A stretch of 64,000 bases of DNA from Serratia rhizosphaerae (GTDB taxonomy: Bacteria; Pseudomonadota; Gammaproteobacteria; Enterobacterales; Enterobacteriaceae). A model generated the notes under the pieces. That model was not told where the DNA came from, searched no databases, and was given only the letters and a program-made list of their open reading frames with translations. This document shows positions 1 to 7,672 of this stretch, one piece after another. A program made the translations under genes and the position numbers. Each line of letters starts with the position of its first letter. Within the stretch, counting starts at the first letter, position 1. The DNA is taken from the NCBI RefSeq assembly GCF_009817885.1, contig NZ_CP041764.1, forward strand, positions 2,418,001 to 2,482,000, in the 5' to 3' direction.

Positions 1-137
1 CTGCTGAATAGCTCGGCGACAACGATGGCGCTTAAATACAGCTCACTATTATCTTTTTCGTTCAGCCAGCTGATCACGTTGTAATGCGGATTGGGGCGCA
101 GCGTTTCTGCGATCACGCTGATGTCGAGAATAATCAT
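1..137 (-). CDS. PIN-domain toxin, FitB/VapC type (partial, cut by window edge)
   Basis: The first 45 codons of a PIN-domain ribonuclease toxin are visible; the rest lies outside the window. The reading begins MIILDISVIAETLRPNP and continues with a VISWLNEK segment and an AIVVAELF helix, which is the FitB/VapC layout. The conserved first acidic residue (D5) is present, but the usual D-T-N triad reads D-I-S. Its ATG overlaps the stop of the upstream antitoxin gene by ATGA, so the two are translationally coupled. In this family the toxin cleaves RNA and is held inactive by the antitoxin. Whether this copy is active cannot be judged from a fragment. Confidence 0.8.
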   Translation of the reverse strand, partial: MIILDISVIAETLRPNPHYNVISWLNEKDNSELYLSAIVVAELFS

Positions 138-397
138 GCCTGGCCGTCATCATCGTCGAAGGTTACACGGTGCGGTGGTGCGGCATCGCGTGGCGGGATC
201 GCCAGCTCCACGCCGCCAAATTCGGCAAAATGCTGGTGCATCCAGGTACCTAACCCGTAGCGCGCCGGCTTTTTCGTCAGCGCCTGTTTTAAAATCATAC
301 GCGCCTCCTCCTCCATGGAATGACCATTTTTAGCGGCTGCAATACGCAGCAGTTCTTTGATCTCGTCATCGAGATTTCTGACGGTTAGGGTAGCCAT
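134..397 (-). CDS. FitA-like ribbon-helix-helix antitoxin
   Basis: This 87-residue protein starts MATLTVRNLDDEIKE, the beta-strand of a FitA/CopG-type ribbon-helix-helix domain, followed by a helix with the SMEEEARMIL pattern seen in FitA-like antitoxins. The C-terminal half is acidic and probably wraps the toxin. A longer in-frame reading back to 463 exists, but the start at 397 places the DNA-binding strand at the N terminus as in the family and has a GGGAA element upstream. It is followed by the toxin gene with a 4-base overlap. Such antitoxins usually repress their own operon; no operator was identified. The pair lies beside pckA, where E. coli has other genes, so it is probably accessory. 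Confidence 0.85.
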   Translation of the reverse strand: MATLTVRNLDDEIKELLRIAAAKNGHSMEEEARMILKQALTKKPARYGLGTWMHQHFAEFGGVELAIPPRDAAPPHRVTFDDDDGQA

Positions 398-476
398 TAA
401 ATTTCCCGTTGCTGTCAATGATTGCAATGCCGTCATTGTCTCACCCGGTTGTTTATTAAACAATGCGGGAGCGTAA

Positions 477-500
477 AAAAGGCGCGGAAGCCGCGCCTTG
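477..500 (-). terminator. Rho-independent terminator after pckA
   Basis: A perfect GGCGCGG/CCGCGCC stem with a short loop is followed, on the minus strand, by a run of T. It lies about 20 bases past the pckA stop codon and separates it from the toxin-antitoxin genes. Confidence 0.85.
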
Positions 501-520
501 AGTGAAGAGCTAAGAGAGGG

Positions 521-2140
521 TTACAACTTTGGACCGGCGCTGACCAGGGCTGCCCCGGCCGGCGTATCGGTGTATTTATCGAAGTTGGTGATAAAGCGTT
601 GCGCCAGATCCTGCGCTTTCTCTTCCCACTGCGCTTCGCTCCGGTAGGTGGCGCGCGGGTCAAGGATCGCGGGGTCGACGCCAGGCAGTGCCGTCGGCAC
701 CGCCAGATCGAAGATCGGCAGGGTGATGGTTTCCGCCTGGTCGATTTCGCCGCTGAGAATGGCGTCGATAATGCCGCGCGTATCTTTGATTGAGATACGT
801 TTGCCGGTACCGTTCCAGCCGGTGTTCACCAGGTAGGCCTGCGCACCGGCGGCCTGCATGCGTTTAACCAGCACTTCAGCGTATTGCGTCGGGTGCAGCG
901 ACAGGAAGGCGGCGCCGAAGCAGGAAGAGAAGGTCGGCGTTGGTTCGGTAATACCGCGCTCGGTGCCTGCCAGTTTGGCGGTAAAGCCGGACAGGAAGTG
1001 GTACTGAGTCTGGTCGGCGGTCAGGCGCGAAACCGGCGGCAGCACGCCAAAAGCGTCAGCGGTCAGGAAGATCACCTTGGTGGCGTGGCCGGCCTTGGAA
1101 ACCGGTTTGACGATGTTCTGGATATGGTAAATCGGGTAGGAAACGCGGGTGTTTTCGGTTTTCGAACCGTCATTGAAATCAATGCTGCCGTCGGCCAGTA
1201 CGGTGACGTTTTCCAGCAGCGCATCGCGCTTGATGGCGTGGTAAATATCCGGTTCGGCTTCTTCGGAGAGCTTGATGGTTTTGGCGTAGCAGCCGCCTTC
1301 GAAGTTGAACACGCCGTCGTCGTCCCAGCCGTGCTCATCGTCGCCGATCAGCTGGCGCTTCGGATCGGTGGACAGCGTGGTCTTACCGGTGCCGGACAGG
1401 CCGAAGAATACCGCCACGTCACCCTGTTCGCCGACGTTGGCCGAGCAGTGCATGGAAGCGATGCCCTTCAGCGGCAGCAGGTAGTTCATCATGGAGAACA
1501 TACCCTTTTTCATTTCGCCGCCGTACCAGGTGCCGCCGATCAGCTGCATGCGATCCGTCAGGTTGAAGGCGACGAAGTTTTCCGAGTTCAGCCCCTGCTG
1601 CTGCCAGTTTGGATTGGTGCATTTGGCGCCGTTCATCACCACGAAGTCCGGCTCAAAGTCTGCCAGCTCTTCGTCGCTCGGGCGGATGAACATGTTTTTC
1701 ACGAAGTGCGCCTGCCAGGCGACCTCGGTGATAAAGCGTACTTTCAGGCGGGAGTCGGCATTGGCGCCGCAAAAGGTATCAACCACGAACAGGCGTTTAC
1801 CGGAGAGTTGCTGAGTCACCAGCTGCTTCAGCTCGCCCCAGATTTCCGGGCTGAGCGGTTTGTTGTCATTTTTGCCTTTCCCCTGATCGGCCCACCACAC
1901 GGTATCGCGGGTCACGTCATCACGGACAATGTATTTGTCCTTCGGGGAGCGGCCGGTAAAGATCCCGGTATCGACGGCTACCGCACCCAGGTTGGTCACC
2001 ACGCCGCGCTCGTAGCCCGTTAAGGAAGGGTCGGTTTCTTCTTTAAACAGGAGGTCATAGCTTGGGTTGTAGACGATCTCGCCGGCGTTGTGGATCCCGT
2101 AGGCGGCAAGATCCTGGGGGGTTATACCTTTAGCACACAT
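521..2140 (-). CDS. pckA: Phosphoenolpyruvate carboxykinase (ATP)
   Basis: Catalyses ATP-dependent conversion of oxaloacetate to phosphoenolpyruvate and CO2, the committed step of gluconeogenesis in the cytoplasm. The 539-residue protein matches the usual length of about 540. It carries the RSPKDKYIV substrate loop near residue 64, the kinase-1a P-loop GLSGTGKTTLS near residue 250, the DDEHGW kinase-2 metal site and the NTGWNGTG adenine-binding region near 440. The ATG is preceded by AAGGAG seven bases away. It is a single-gene unit with its own terminator. A good promoter and a possible CRP site lie upstream, in line with known catabolite control of pckA in enterics. Confidence 0.98.
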   Translation of the reverse strand: MCAKGITPQDLAAYGIHNAGEIVYNPSYDLLFKEETDPSLTGYERGVVTNLGAVAVDTGIFTGRSPKDKYIVRDDVTRDTVWWADQGKGKNDNKPLSPEIWGELKQLVTQQLSGKRLFVVDTFCGANADSRLKVRFITEVAWQAHFVKNMFIRPSDEELADFEPDFVVMNGAKCTNPNWQQQGLNSENFVAFNLTDRMQLIGGTWYGGEMKKGMFSMMNYLLPLKGIASMHCSANVGEQGDVAVFFGLSGTGKTTLSTDPKRQLIGDDEHGWDDDGVFNFEGGCYAKTIKLSEEAEPDIYHAIKRDALLENVTVLADGSIDFNDGSKTENTRVSYPIYHIQNIVKPVSKAGHATKVIFLTADAFGVLPPVSRLTADQTQYHFLSGFTAKLAGTERGITEPTPTFSSCFGAAFLSLHPTQYAEVLVKRMQAAGAQAYLVNTGWNGTGKRISIKDTRGIIDAILSGEIDQAETITLPIFDLAVPTALPGVDPAILDPRATYRSEAQWEEKAQDLAQRFITNFDKYTDTPAGAALVSAGPKL

Positions 2141-2186
2141 GTCACTACTCCTTGGTCACAGAATTTCTGCGGCCAATTGTAGGTAT

Positions 2187-2216
2187 TTAATAGTGCGTAA
2201 CCGCGATAGGTATCAA
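2187..2216 (-). promoter_or_regulatory. Candidate sigma-70 promoter of pckA
   Basis: On the minus strand a -35 hexamer TTGATA (2211-2216) and a -10 hexamer TATTAA (2187-2192) are separated by 18 bp. Transcription would start near 2180, leaving a leader of about 40 bases before the pckA ATG. The prediction is from hexamer match only. Confidence 0.5.
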
Positions 2217-2249
2217 ATATTTAACGTTTTAAACTAAATTTAGTTACGA

Positions 2250-2265
2250 AGTGAGAGATAGCACA
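2250..2265 (-). promoter_or_regulatory. Possible CRP-binding site upstream of pckA
   Basis: AGTGA-N6-GCACA matches 8 of the 10 core positions of the CRP consensus TGTGA-N6-TCACA. Its centre is about 75 bp upstream of the predicted pckA start site, a range where CRP can activate. CRP control of pckA is known in E. coli; this particular site is inferred. Confidence 0.4.
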
Positions 2266-2296
2266 CGGAAAAAAGCAAACGTGCAAACGGAAAGGG

Positions 2297-2324
2297 CTGA
2301 CGGGGCGCGCTTCGGCCCCGCCAG
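2297..2324 (-). terminator. Probable terminator after hslO
   Basis: A CGGGGC/GCCCCG stem extended by CTG/CAG across one mismatch sits just past the hslO stop. The downstream T content on the minus strand is poor (only three T), so termination may be partial and some transcripts may run into pckA. Confidence 0.45.
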
Positions 2325-2337
2325 TATGGGGTGCAAC

Positions 2338-3219
2338 TTAGTGTAACTGGTCGCTTTCGCCGGTGTTACCTGCGTATAACGCGGCGACGTCCATCGCATC
2401 AAACACGTAATGGTTGCCGCAATAGTCGCAGTGCATATCGATGTTGCCGTCCTGCTCCAGCATATCGGCCACCTCATCGGTGGGCAGCGTCAGCAGCGCG
2501 TCGGCGCAGCGCTGGCGCGAGCAGGTGCAGCGGAATATGACCGGCTGCGGTTCATACAGCGTCACCTCTTCCTGGTGGTACAGGCGGTACAGCACCTCAT
2601 TGGCCGGCAGAGTGAACAGCTCTTCGTTCTTGATGGTGGCGGTCAGCTGCACCAGGTGATCGAAGTCGTCAGCGTTTTGTTCGTCCTGCGCCGGCAGAAC
2701 CTGCAGCAGCATGCCGCCGGCGGCCGGCTGGCCGTCAGCCTCGCCGGTGCGAATAAACAGACGGGTCGGCAGCTGTTCCGACTGGCGGAAATAGTTCTCC
2801 AGGCACTCGGCCAGGGTTTCGCCTTCCAGCGCCACCACGCCCTGATAGCGCTCGCCCTCGGCCGGGGTAATGGTAATGACCATCACGCCGTTGCCGATCA
2901 TCTGCTGCAGCGTGCTGCCGTCGGCGATATCGCCCTGCAGGCGCGCCACGCCGCGCATTTCCTGCTGGTTGTTGCCGTTGATCACCGCCAGCTTCAGCGG
3001 GCCGTCGCCCTGCAGCTGTACGGTAATATCGCCGTCGAATTTCAGGGTTGCCGTCAGCAGGCTGGTTGCCACCAGCATTTCACCCAGCAGCGCCTGCACC
3101 GGGGCAGGGTAGTCGTGGTTTTCCAGAATGTGCCGATAGGTGTCGCTGAGGGTAACCAGCTCACCGCGCACCGCGTAGTTCTCGAACAGGTAACGGTGTA
3201 ATTGGTCATGATTAGACAT
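2338..3219 (-). CDS. hslO: Redox-activated holdase chaperone Hsp33
   Basis: Hsp33 is a cytoplasmic chaperone that binds unfolding proteins when oxidation releases zinc from its C-terminal switch. The 293-residue protein has the four switch cysteines as a CTC pair and a CDYC pair, separated by about 30 residues near the C terminus. An additional Cys (QRC) lies between them. The chosen start MSNHDQLHRYLF matches the E. coli N terminus; a longer in-frame reading to 3261 would run into the end of hslR. It follows hslR by 25 bases in the same direction, as in other enterics, so the two heat-shock genes are probably co-transcribed. Confidence 0.96.
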   Translation of the reverse strand: MSNHDQLHRYLFENYAVRGELVTLSDTYRHILENHDYPAPVQALLGEMLVATSLLTATLKFDGDITVQLQGDGPLKLAVINGNNQQEMRGVARLQGDIADGSTLQQMIGNGVMVITITPAEGERYQGVVALEGETLAECLENYFRQSEQLPTRLFIRTGEADGQPAAGGMLLQVLPAQDEQNADDFDHLVQLTATIKNEELFTLPANEVLYRLYHQEEVTLYEPQPVIFRCTCSRQRCADALLTLPTDEVADMLEQDGNIDMHCDYCGNHYVFDAMDVAALYAGNTGESDQLH

Positions 3220-3244
3220 AGTTTTCTCTCTGTGAGGCGAGGGG

Positions 3245-3652
3245 TTATTCCGACTCGCCAAATTTAAATTTAATCAGGGTGCGCCGCTCTTTCTTGTCCG
3301 GACGGCGATCCGGATGCGGCATGCTCAGGGCGTTCAGCTTGCGCGCCTGCGCCATCTTTTCCCGGTTGGCGATGCTGGCCGCGGTTTCCTCATACATCAG
3401 CTGCGCTTCGCCGGCGCCGCGACGCTGGCCGTTGAGCGCCAGCACGATCACCGTGCGCTCTTCATTTCCCTGACGCAGCTTGATCTCCGCGTTCAGCTCG
3501 ACGTTCTTGCTGGGCTTGCTGCGCTGACCGTTATAGTGCACCTTGCCGCCGTCGATCATCTCGCGCGCCAGCGAACGGGTTTTATAAAACCGTGCGGCCC
3601 ACAGCCACTTGTCTAAACGGACGGCGTCGTCGCTCGTCGTTTTTGCTTTCAT
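3245..3652 (-). CDS. hslR: Ribosome-associated heat shock protein Hsp15
   Basis: Hsp15 binds 50S subunits carrying a stalled nascent chain with tRNA and helps recycle them. The 135-residue protein has an S4-type RNA-binding domain at its N terminus (RLDKWLWAARFYKTRSLA, then GGKVHYNGQRSKPS) and a basic C-terminal tail, as in E. coli Hsp15 (133 residues). The start MKAKTTSDD overlaps the yrfG stop by ATGA, showing translational coupling. A longer in-frame reading into yrfG has no family support. Order yrfG-hslR-hslO is the conserved enteric arrangement. Confidence 0.96.
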   Translation of the reverse strand: MKAKTTSDDAVRLDKWLWAARFYKTRSLAREMIDGGKVHYNGQRSKPSKNVELNAEIKLRQGNEERTVIVLALNGQRRGAGEAQLMYEETAASIANREKMAQARKLNALSMPHPDRRPDKKERRTLIKFKFGESE

Positions 3653-4329
3653 TCTGGCTCCCGTGCCAGCGCCGGTATCAACTGACGGTAATCGCGCATG
3701 GACGGATGACGCTGGAAAGTTTTTTCCGCCATGCTGGAATCCGGATTTTGTACGCCGAGACAATAGCGAATGCCAAACCGGTGCGCGGCGTCCAGAATCG
3801 GTTCGCCGTCATCCACGAACAGCGTGCGCTGCGGGTCGAAGCCGATGCGTTGCTGCACCGCTTGCCACAGGCGCTGATCTTCCTTCGGATATCCAAATGT
3901 GTGGGTGGAAAGTAATAAATCAAGGTGCCGATCGAGGCCGGTATGCGCAATTTTTACCGCCAGACTGTGCGGGTGCGCATTGGTCAGCAAAATGGCCTGC
4001 CGGCCGGAGTCGCGCAGCGCCTGCAGAAACGGCGCGGTATCATCGCGCAGGCGGGCGCGGGAGCCGGCTTCACTGGTCATGGCGTAGATATCCAGATCCA
4101 GTCGTGAGCTCCAGTAATCAAAGCAGTACCAGTTCATGGTGTGCTGTACCGCGGCATACTCGGCGTCAATCATTTGGCGGGCCTGGTCGAACGAGATGTC
4201 GCGCTGGGCGCTCAGCGCCTGCGGCACCCGCTGCAGCCAAAAGTGGCTGTCGAACTCCAGATCGAGCAGGGTGCCATCCATGTCCAGCAAAACGGTATCT
4301 ATATTGCGCCAATCAAATTCAGGAACCAT
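3649..4329 (-). CDS. yrfG: HAD-family GMP/IMP nucleotidase
   Basis: A 226-residue haloacid-dehalogenase hydrolase. E. coli YrfG dephosphorylates GMP and IMP. Motif I, DMDGTLLD, places the nucleophile Asp and acid Asp at residues 16 and 18; motif II is ILLTNAHP; motif III/IV is FGYPKEDQRLW followed by LFVDDGEPILD. The start MVPEFDW has GGAG seven bases upstream; the in-frame extension to 4440 is not supported. It is the first gene of the yrfG-hslR-hslO run and overlaps hslR by four bases. Confidence 0.93.
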   Translation of the reverse strand: MVPEFDWRNIDTVLLDMDGTLLDLEFDSHFWLQRVPQALSAQRDISFDQARQMIDAEYAAVQHTMNWYCFDYWSSRLDLDIYAMTSEAGSRARLRDDTAPFLQALRDSGRQAILLTNAHPHSLAVKIAHTGLDRHLDLLLSTHTFGYPKEDQRLWQAVQQRIGFDPQRTLFVDDGEPILDAAHRFGIRYCLGVQNPDSSMAEKTFQRHPSMRDYRQLIPALAREPE

Positions 4330-4478
4330 GAATACTCCAGCGGCAGGCCTGTGCGCCCATTGTGAAAACGGTGTTTCCGCCCGTCGCACCGGCGGGAAGG
4401 GCGGAGAATATAGGGTTAGGGTAGCATAAGCAGATGACAATACGTGAGAACGAGCCGGCGCCGCCGGCCCGTCAGGAC

Positions 4479-6614
4479 TTAGTCCCTGGAATGCAGTGAG
4501 ACAGGCGTTAGCTGCGGGTTAAAGCAGCTTTCATAATAGCTCTGAATGTCAGCCAGCCGGCGGCGGTTCATCCGCTGACGCTGGATCAAGCGGAACGTAT
4601 TGTAACCGAGGCCAAACGTCACTCCGATCAACAACAGGCTGGTGCCGAGGTAGCGCCACAGCGTGATGATATCCGGCTCGCTGTGCAGCGCGATATGGCG
4701 GGTTCCGTTGGCGTCGGTGCTGAGGCTGGTGATAACGCCCTGCGCTTCAAACGGCGTATGCAGCAAAACGCTGGTCATTCGCTTCAGCGCATTCCACTGC
4801 TCCAGCGCATTGTCTTCATTCGGCGTTGCGGCCGGCTGCAGCGTATGGTTCACCAGCTGTTTGCCTTCATCGCTGGAGATCAGGAAACCGCCCGGCGGCG
4901 GGCTGTTCAGCGCCGCTGCCGCCTGACGGGTTTCCTGATACACGAAGGAGGAGGTGGCCGATTTGGTCAGCCGTTCCAGGGATTCGGCGCTGACCGGCCG
5001 CAGCAGGACGTTGACGCCGTCCAGCGAGCCGGAACGTGCGCGTTTTACCAGGCTGTTCCAGTCTTTGGCGTTGCCAAGGTTCACCAGAGCGTTTTTCAGC
5101 CGCACGCAGTCGTTGCTTTCTCCGCACAGGTCACGGGTTTTCAGCACAATATCAGAAAAATCATCCAGCAGAATCATGCCGGACTTTTCGATGGCGCTGG
5201 CCAGCTGCGGGTTGATTTTCTGGTCGCTGCCGCTGGGATGCAGCTGGCTGTTGACCGTGGTGAGCAGCGCCGAGGCCTTATCGATAATGTCCGACTCCGG
5301 CTGTGGCAGCGGCGCGGCGGTGTTCCAGTAAATGCCCGAGCAGTCGAACGGCATAAAGCCGGCCGCCGAGGCATTGACCGGCGTCGGCGGTACATAGCAC
5401 ATGCCGCTGCCCTGAATCTTCAGGCTGTCGCCGACGTGCAGAGGGATGGTTTCCAGCGCCTGTACGCTGCTGACTTCGGTGCGCTGTGCTCCCTGCAGCC
5501 AGGCGACGCTCAGTTTCAGCGGCAGGCCCAGTGGGATATAGCTCAGCAGTAAAATCAGCACCAGCAGCGAGCTGGCGATCAGCGCGGCGTTCTTCCCCCA
5601 GTGCTGCAGCGGGAAGTGCTTCATTTCATCATGCAGCGACAGGTAACGCCCCTGACGCACCACCTGGCGGTTGAGGTAGATATCGACGTCGGTAGGCTTG
5701 CCCAGATCCGCGCTGACGAACGACTGCCAGTGTGCGGGATACGCCAGGTCGACGGTGCCGAGCGAGATGTTGCTGATCTGCCCCTGACCGGACTCGCCGA
5801 ACAGCCCCCAGCGCTTCGGCATGCCGCGCAGGCAATGAATCTCTTTCAGTTCATGATCGGCCGGGCGGCGGAACAGGTTCCAGCACCCCCAGGCGATCAT
5901 CAGCACCGCGACAAAAATCATCCACGGCACCACCAGGACGGGGCTGATCAGGCTGAAGAACAGCAGCAGCAGGGCGGCGGAAATAATGCCGGCTTCCTTC
6001 AGGCCGCTGGGTCGGCTGAGCATATGTTCTTCCGGCGTTTCCTTACGGATATTCAGCAGCTCGACATGTTCGCTTTCTTCCTTGCGGATGGAAGCGTTGC
6101 GCGCCGGCTCGGCGCTGACGACCGGCGGTAGTGGGCGATCGTTGATATGGTCGGTGAGTGAGTGGCCGTTGAGGGAGATCACCAGCGGCAGCGTTTGCGT
6201 TTTGATGATTTCCACGTGGTTGTCGGCGCTGATGTACTGTTCCCAGAACGGCGGCAGGTGCACCTCCTCGGAGTCCAGATAGTAGCGCCATTTGTTTGGC
6301 TCATCGCTGGCGAGGCCGTAACGGGTAATCGCGTGGGTAATCGGGTAGACATTGTCGCTTTGCGGGGTCAGCGTCAGCTTACTGGCGGACAGGGGCGAGC
6401 TGCTGGGCAGCAGTTTATTGCCCAGCCGGTTTTGCTGACCGAGGTAGTGCTCGACTGCCGCTCGCTCTTCCGACGTCAACTTGCGGTGCGTCGGTTTGAG
6501 GAAGGGCAATGAACGGGCCAGTACCGGCCGGTTGCGAGCTTTAAACCAAAAATACAGGCCAGCGATTATCAGACAGGCAAGCACTAAGGCCAATATCAAC
6601 ACTATTGTGCTCAT
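4479..6614 (-). CDS. igaA: IgaA/UmoB inner-membrane negative regulator of the Rcs system
   Basis: IgaA restrains the Rcs envelope-stress phosphorelay by contacting RcsD across the inner membrane and is essential in Salmonella when Rcs is intact. The 711-residue protein starts MSTIVLILALVLACLIIAGL, a first membrane segment, followed by a cytoplasmic domain, two close segments near 205-245, another near 340-365 and a last one near 655-675. The long stretch between the last two is periplasmic and contains four cysteines (CYVPP, FDCSG, DLCGESNDC), probably two disulfides. Length matches E. coli YrfF (711). The ATG has a GGGGA ribosome site, and a TATAAT box lies about 55 bases upstream. Confidence 0.95.
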   Translation of the reverse strand: MSTIVLILALVLACLIIAGLYFWFKARNRPVLARSLPFLKPTHRKLTSEERAAVEHYLGQQNRLGNKLLPSSSPLSASKLTLTPQSDNVYPITHAITRYGLASDEPNKWRYYLDSEEVHLPPFWEQYISADNHVEIIKTQTLPLVISLNGHSLTDHINDRPLPPVVSAEPARNASIRKEESEHVELLNIRKETPEEHMLSRPSGLKEAGIISAALLLLFFSLISPVLVVPWMIFVAVLMIAWGCWNLFRRPADHELKEIHCLRGMPKRWGLFGESGQGQISNISLGTVDLAYPAHWQSFVSADLGKPTDVDIYLNRQVVRQGRYLSLHDEMKHFPLQHWGKNAALIASSLLVLILLLSYIPLGLPLKLSVAWLQGAQRTEVSSVQALETIPLHVGDSLKIQGSGMCYVPPTPVNASAAGFMPFDCSGIYWNTAAPLPQPESDIIDKASALLTTVNSQLHPSGSDQKINPQLASAIEKSGMILLDDFSDIVLKTRDLCGESNDCVRLKNALVNLGNAKDWNSLVKRARSGSLDGVNVLLRPVSAESLERLTKSATSSFVYQETRQAAAALNSPPPGGFLISSDEGKQLVNHTLQPAATPNEDNALEQWNALKRMTSVLLHTPFEAQGVITSLSTDANGTRHIALHSEPDIITLWRYLGTSLLLIGVTFGLGYNTFRLIQRQRMNRRRLADIQSYYESCFNPQLTPVSLHSRD

Positions 6615-7042
6615 GCTATCCCCATATTACGCCATGACTCCCGTCAACCTGATGATAAAGTTGCCTATTATATGCAGTAAATCAGAGTGGGGCAGCTGCG
6701 GCGCCGGCAAAAATGAAAAAACGCACGGTTAAACAAACCCCAATCTTGCACGATGATAGCAAGGGGTGACCATTGCTAATATCGGCATTGTCCTATTTTA
6801 ACACGATTTATTTGCTGAATTAGCGTAGAAAAAAGGCATCCGCTGGCCGAGGTTGTTAAAAAAAAGTAAATTTAAGACGGTGTGCGTTGCGGCCAGGGTT
6901 CCCATTAACGCACAATGTGATCAAGATCGACAATGGTCAGCGTTTAAGCCTGTCGCTAACGGCATGCCCGCCAATCATTATTCCGGTTACCCTCGCCTCA
7001 ACCGAATTTGGAGAGTATAGGGGAACGCATTTTGAGGCAATC
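6615..7042. other. Divergent igaA-nudE intergenic region (428 bp)
   Basis: No gene is supported here. The stretch holds the igaA promoter side (TATAAT at 6667-6672) and an AT-rich middle with two A runs (6831-6836, 6861-6868). On the nudE side an open frame continues upstream of the nudE ATG but has no family match. A TGTGA half-site at 6917 has no good partner. Confidence 0.6.
6667..6672 (-). promoter_or_regulatory. Candidate -10 element of igaA
   Basis: A perfect TATAAT occurs on the minus strand 53 bases before the igaA start. The -35 region 17 bp further up (CTGCCC) is weak, so this may need an activator or may be a modest constitutive promoter. Confidence 0.4.
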
Positions 7043-7597
7043 ATGGATAAACACCTGCAAAAACCTAAAATCCTGAAGGTAGAAACCATCGCACGTTCGC
7101 GCTTGTTTAACGTTGAATCTGTCGATCTGGAGTTCAGCAACGGTGTGCGGCGAGTATACGAACGTATGCGGCCTTCCGACCGTGAAGCGGTGATGATTGT
7201 GCCGGTAATTGGCGACGACCTGCTGTTGATTCGCGAGTATGCGGTCGGCACGGAATCCTATGAGCTGGGGTTCCCGAAGGGGCTGATCGACCCGGGTGAA
7301 GAGGTGCTGGAAGCCGCCAACCGCGAATTGATGGAAGAGGTGGGTTTCGGAGCGGAGCGCTTTGATTTCCTCAGCAAGTTAACCATGGCGCCGTCCTATT
7401 TCTCCAGCAAGATGAATATCGTGCTGGCACACGATCTGTACCCGCAAAAGCTGGAAGGGGACGAGCCGGAGCCGCTGCCGCAGGTGCGTTGGCCCATTGC
7501 CAATATGATGGCGCTGTTGGCGGAACCGGATTTTCGCGAGGCGCGTAACGTCAGCGCGTTGTTCCTGGCCGAGGCCTTCCTGCGCGGCGGCCGTTAA
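7043..7597 (+). CDS. nudE: ADP compounds hydrolase NudE (Nudix)
   Basis: NudE hydrolyses ADP-ribose, NADH and diadenosine polyphosphates, giving AMP. The 184-residue protein contains an intact Nudix box, from GLIDPGEE through RELMEEVGF, with all catalytic glutamates. The start MDKHLQKPKIL is supported by TTGAGG upstream and by the E. coli length of 186; the reading continues in frame upstream to 6887 but that part lacks similarity. It is divergent from igaA and convergent with mrcA, sharing a terminator with the latter. Confidence 0.95.
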   Translation: MDKHLQKPKILKVETIARSRLFNVESVDLEFSNGVRRVYERMRPSDREAVMIVPVIGDDLLLIREYAVGTESYELGFPKGLIDPGEEVLEAANRELMEEVGFGAERFDFLSKLTMAPSYFSSKMNIVLAHDLYPQKLEGDEPEPLPQVRWPIANMMALLAEPDFREARNVSALFLAEAFLRGGR

Positions 7598-7640
7598 ACG
7601 GCCGCACGCGATGTTTATCGCCTGACACAGCGCAAATAAA

Positions 7641-7664
7641 AAGGGCCAGATTTCTCTGGCCCTT
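7641..7664. terminator. Bidirectional terminator between nudE and mrcA
   Basis: AAGGGCCAGA and TCTGGCCCTT form a perfect 10-bp stem with a TTTC loop. A-rich sequence on the left and T-rich on the right let it serve both convergent genes; the T-tract is better in the mrcA direction. Confidence 0.9.
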
Positions 7665-7672
7665 GTTTATGG

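Noticed and set aside
884..2023. Open frame of 379 codons antisense to pckA
   Set aside because: Shadow of a well-identified conserved gene.
6916..6932. CRP-like TGTGA near nudE
   Set aside because: The second half-site does not match; the similarity is limited to five bases.
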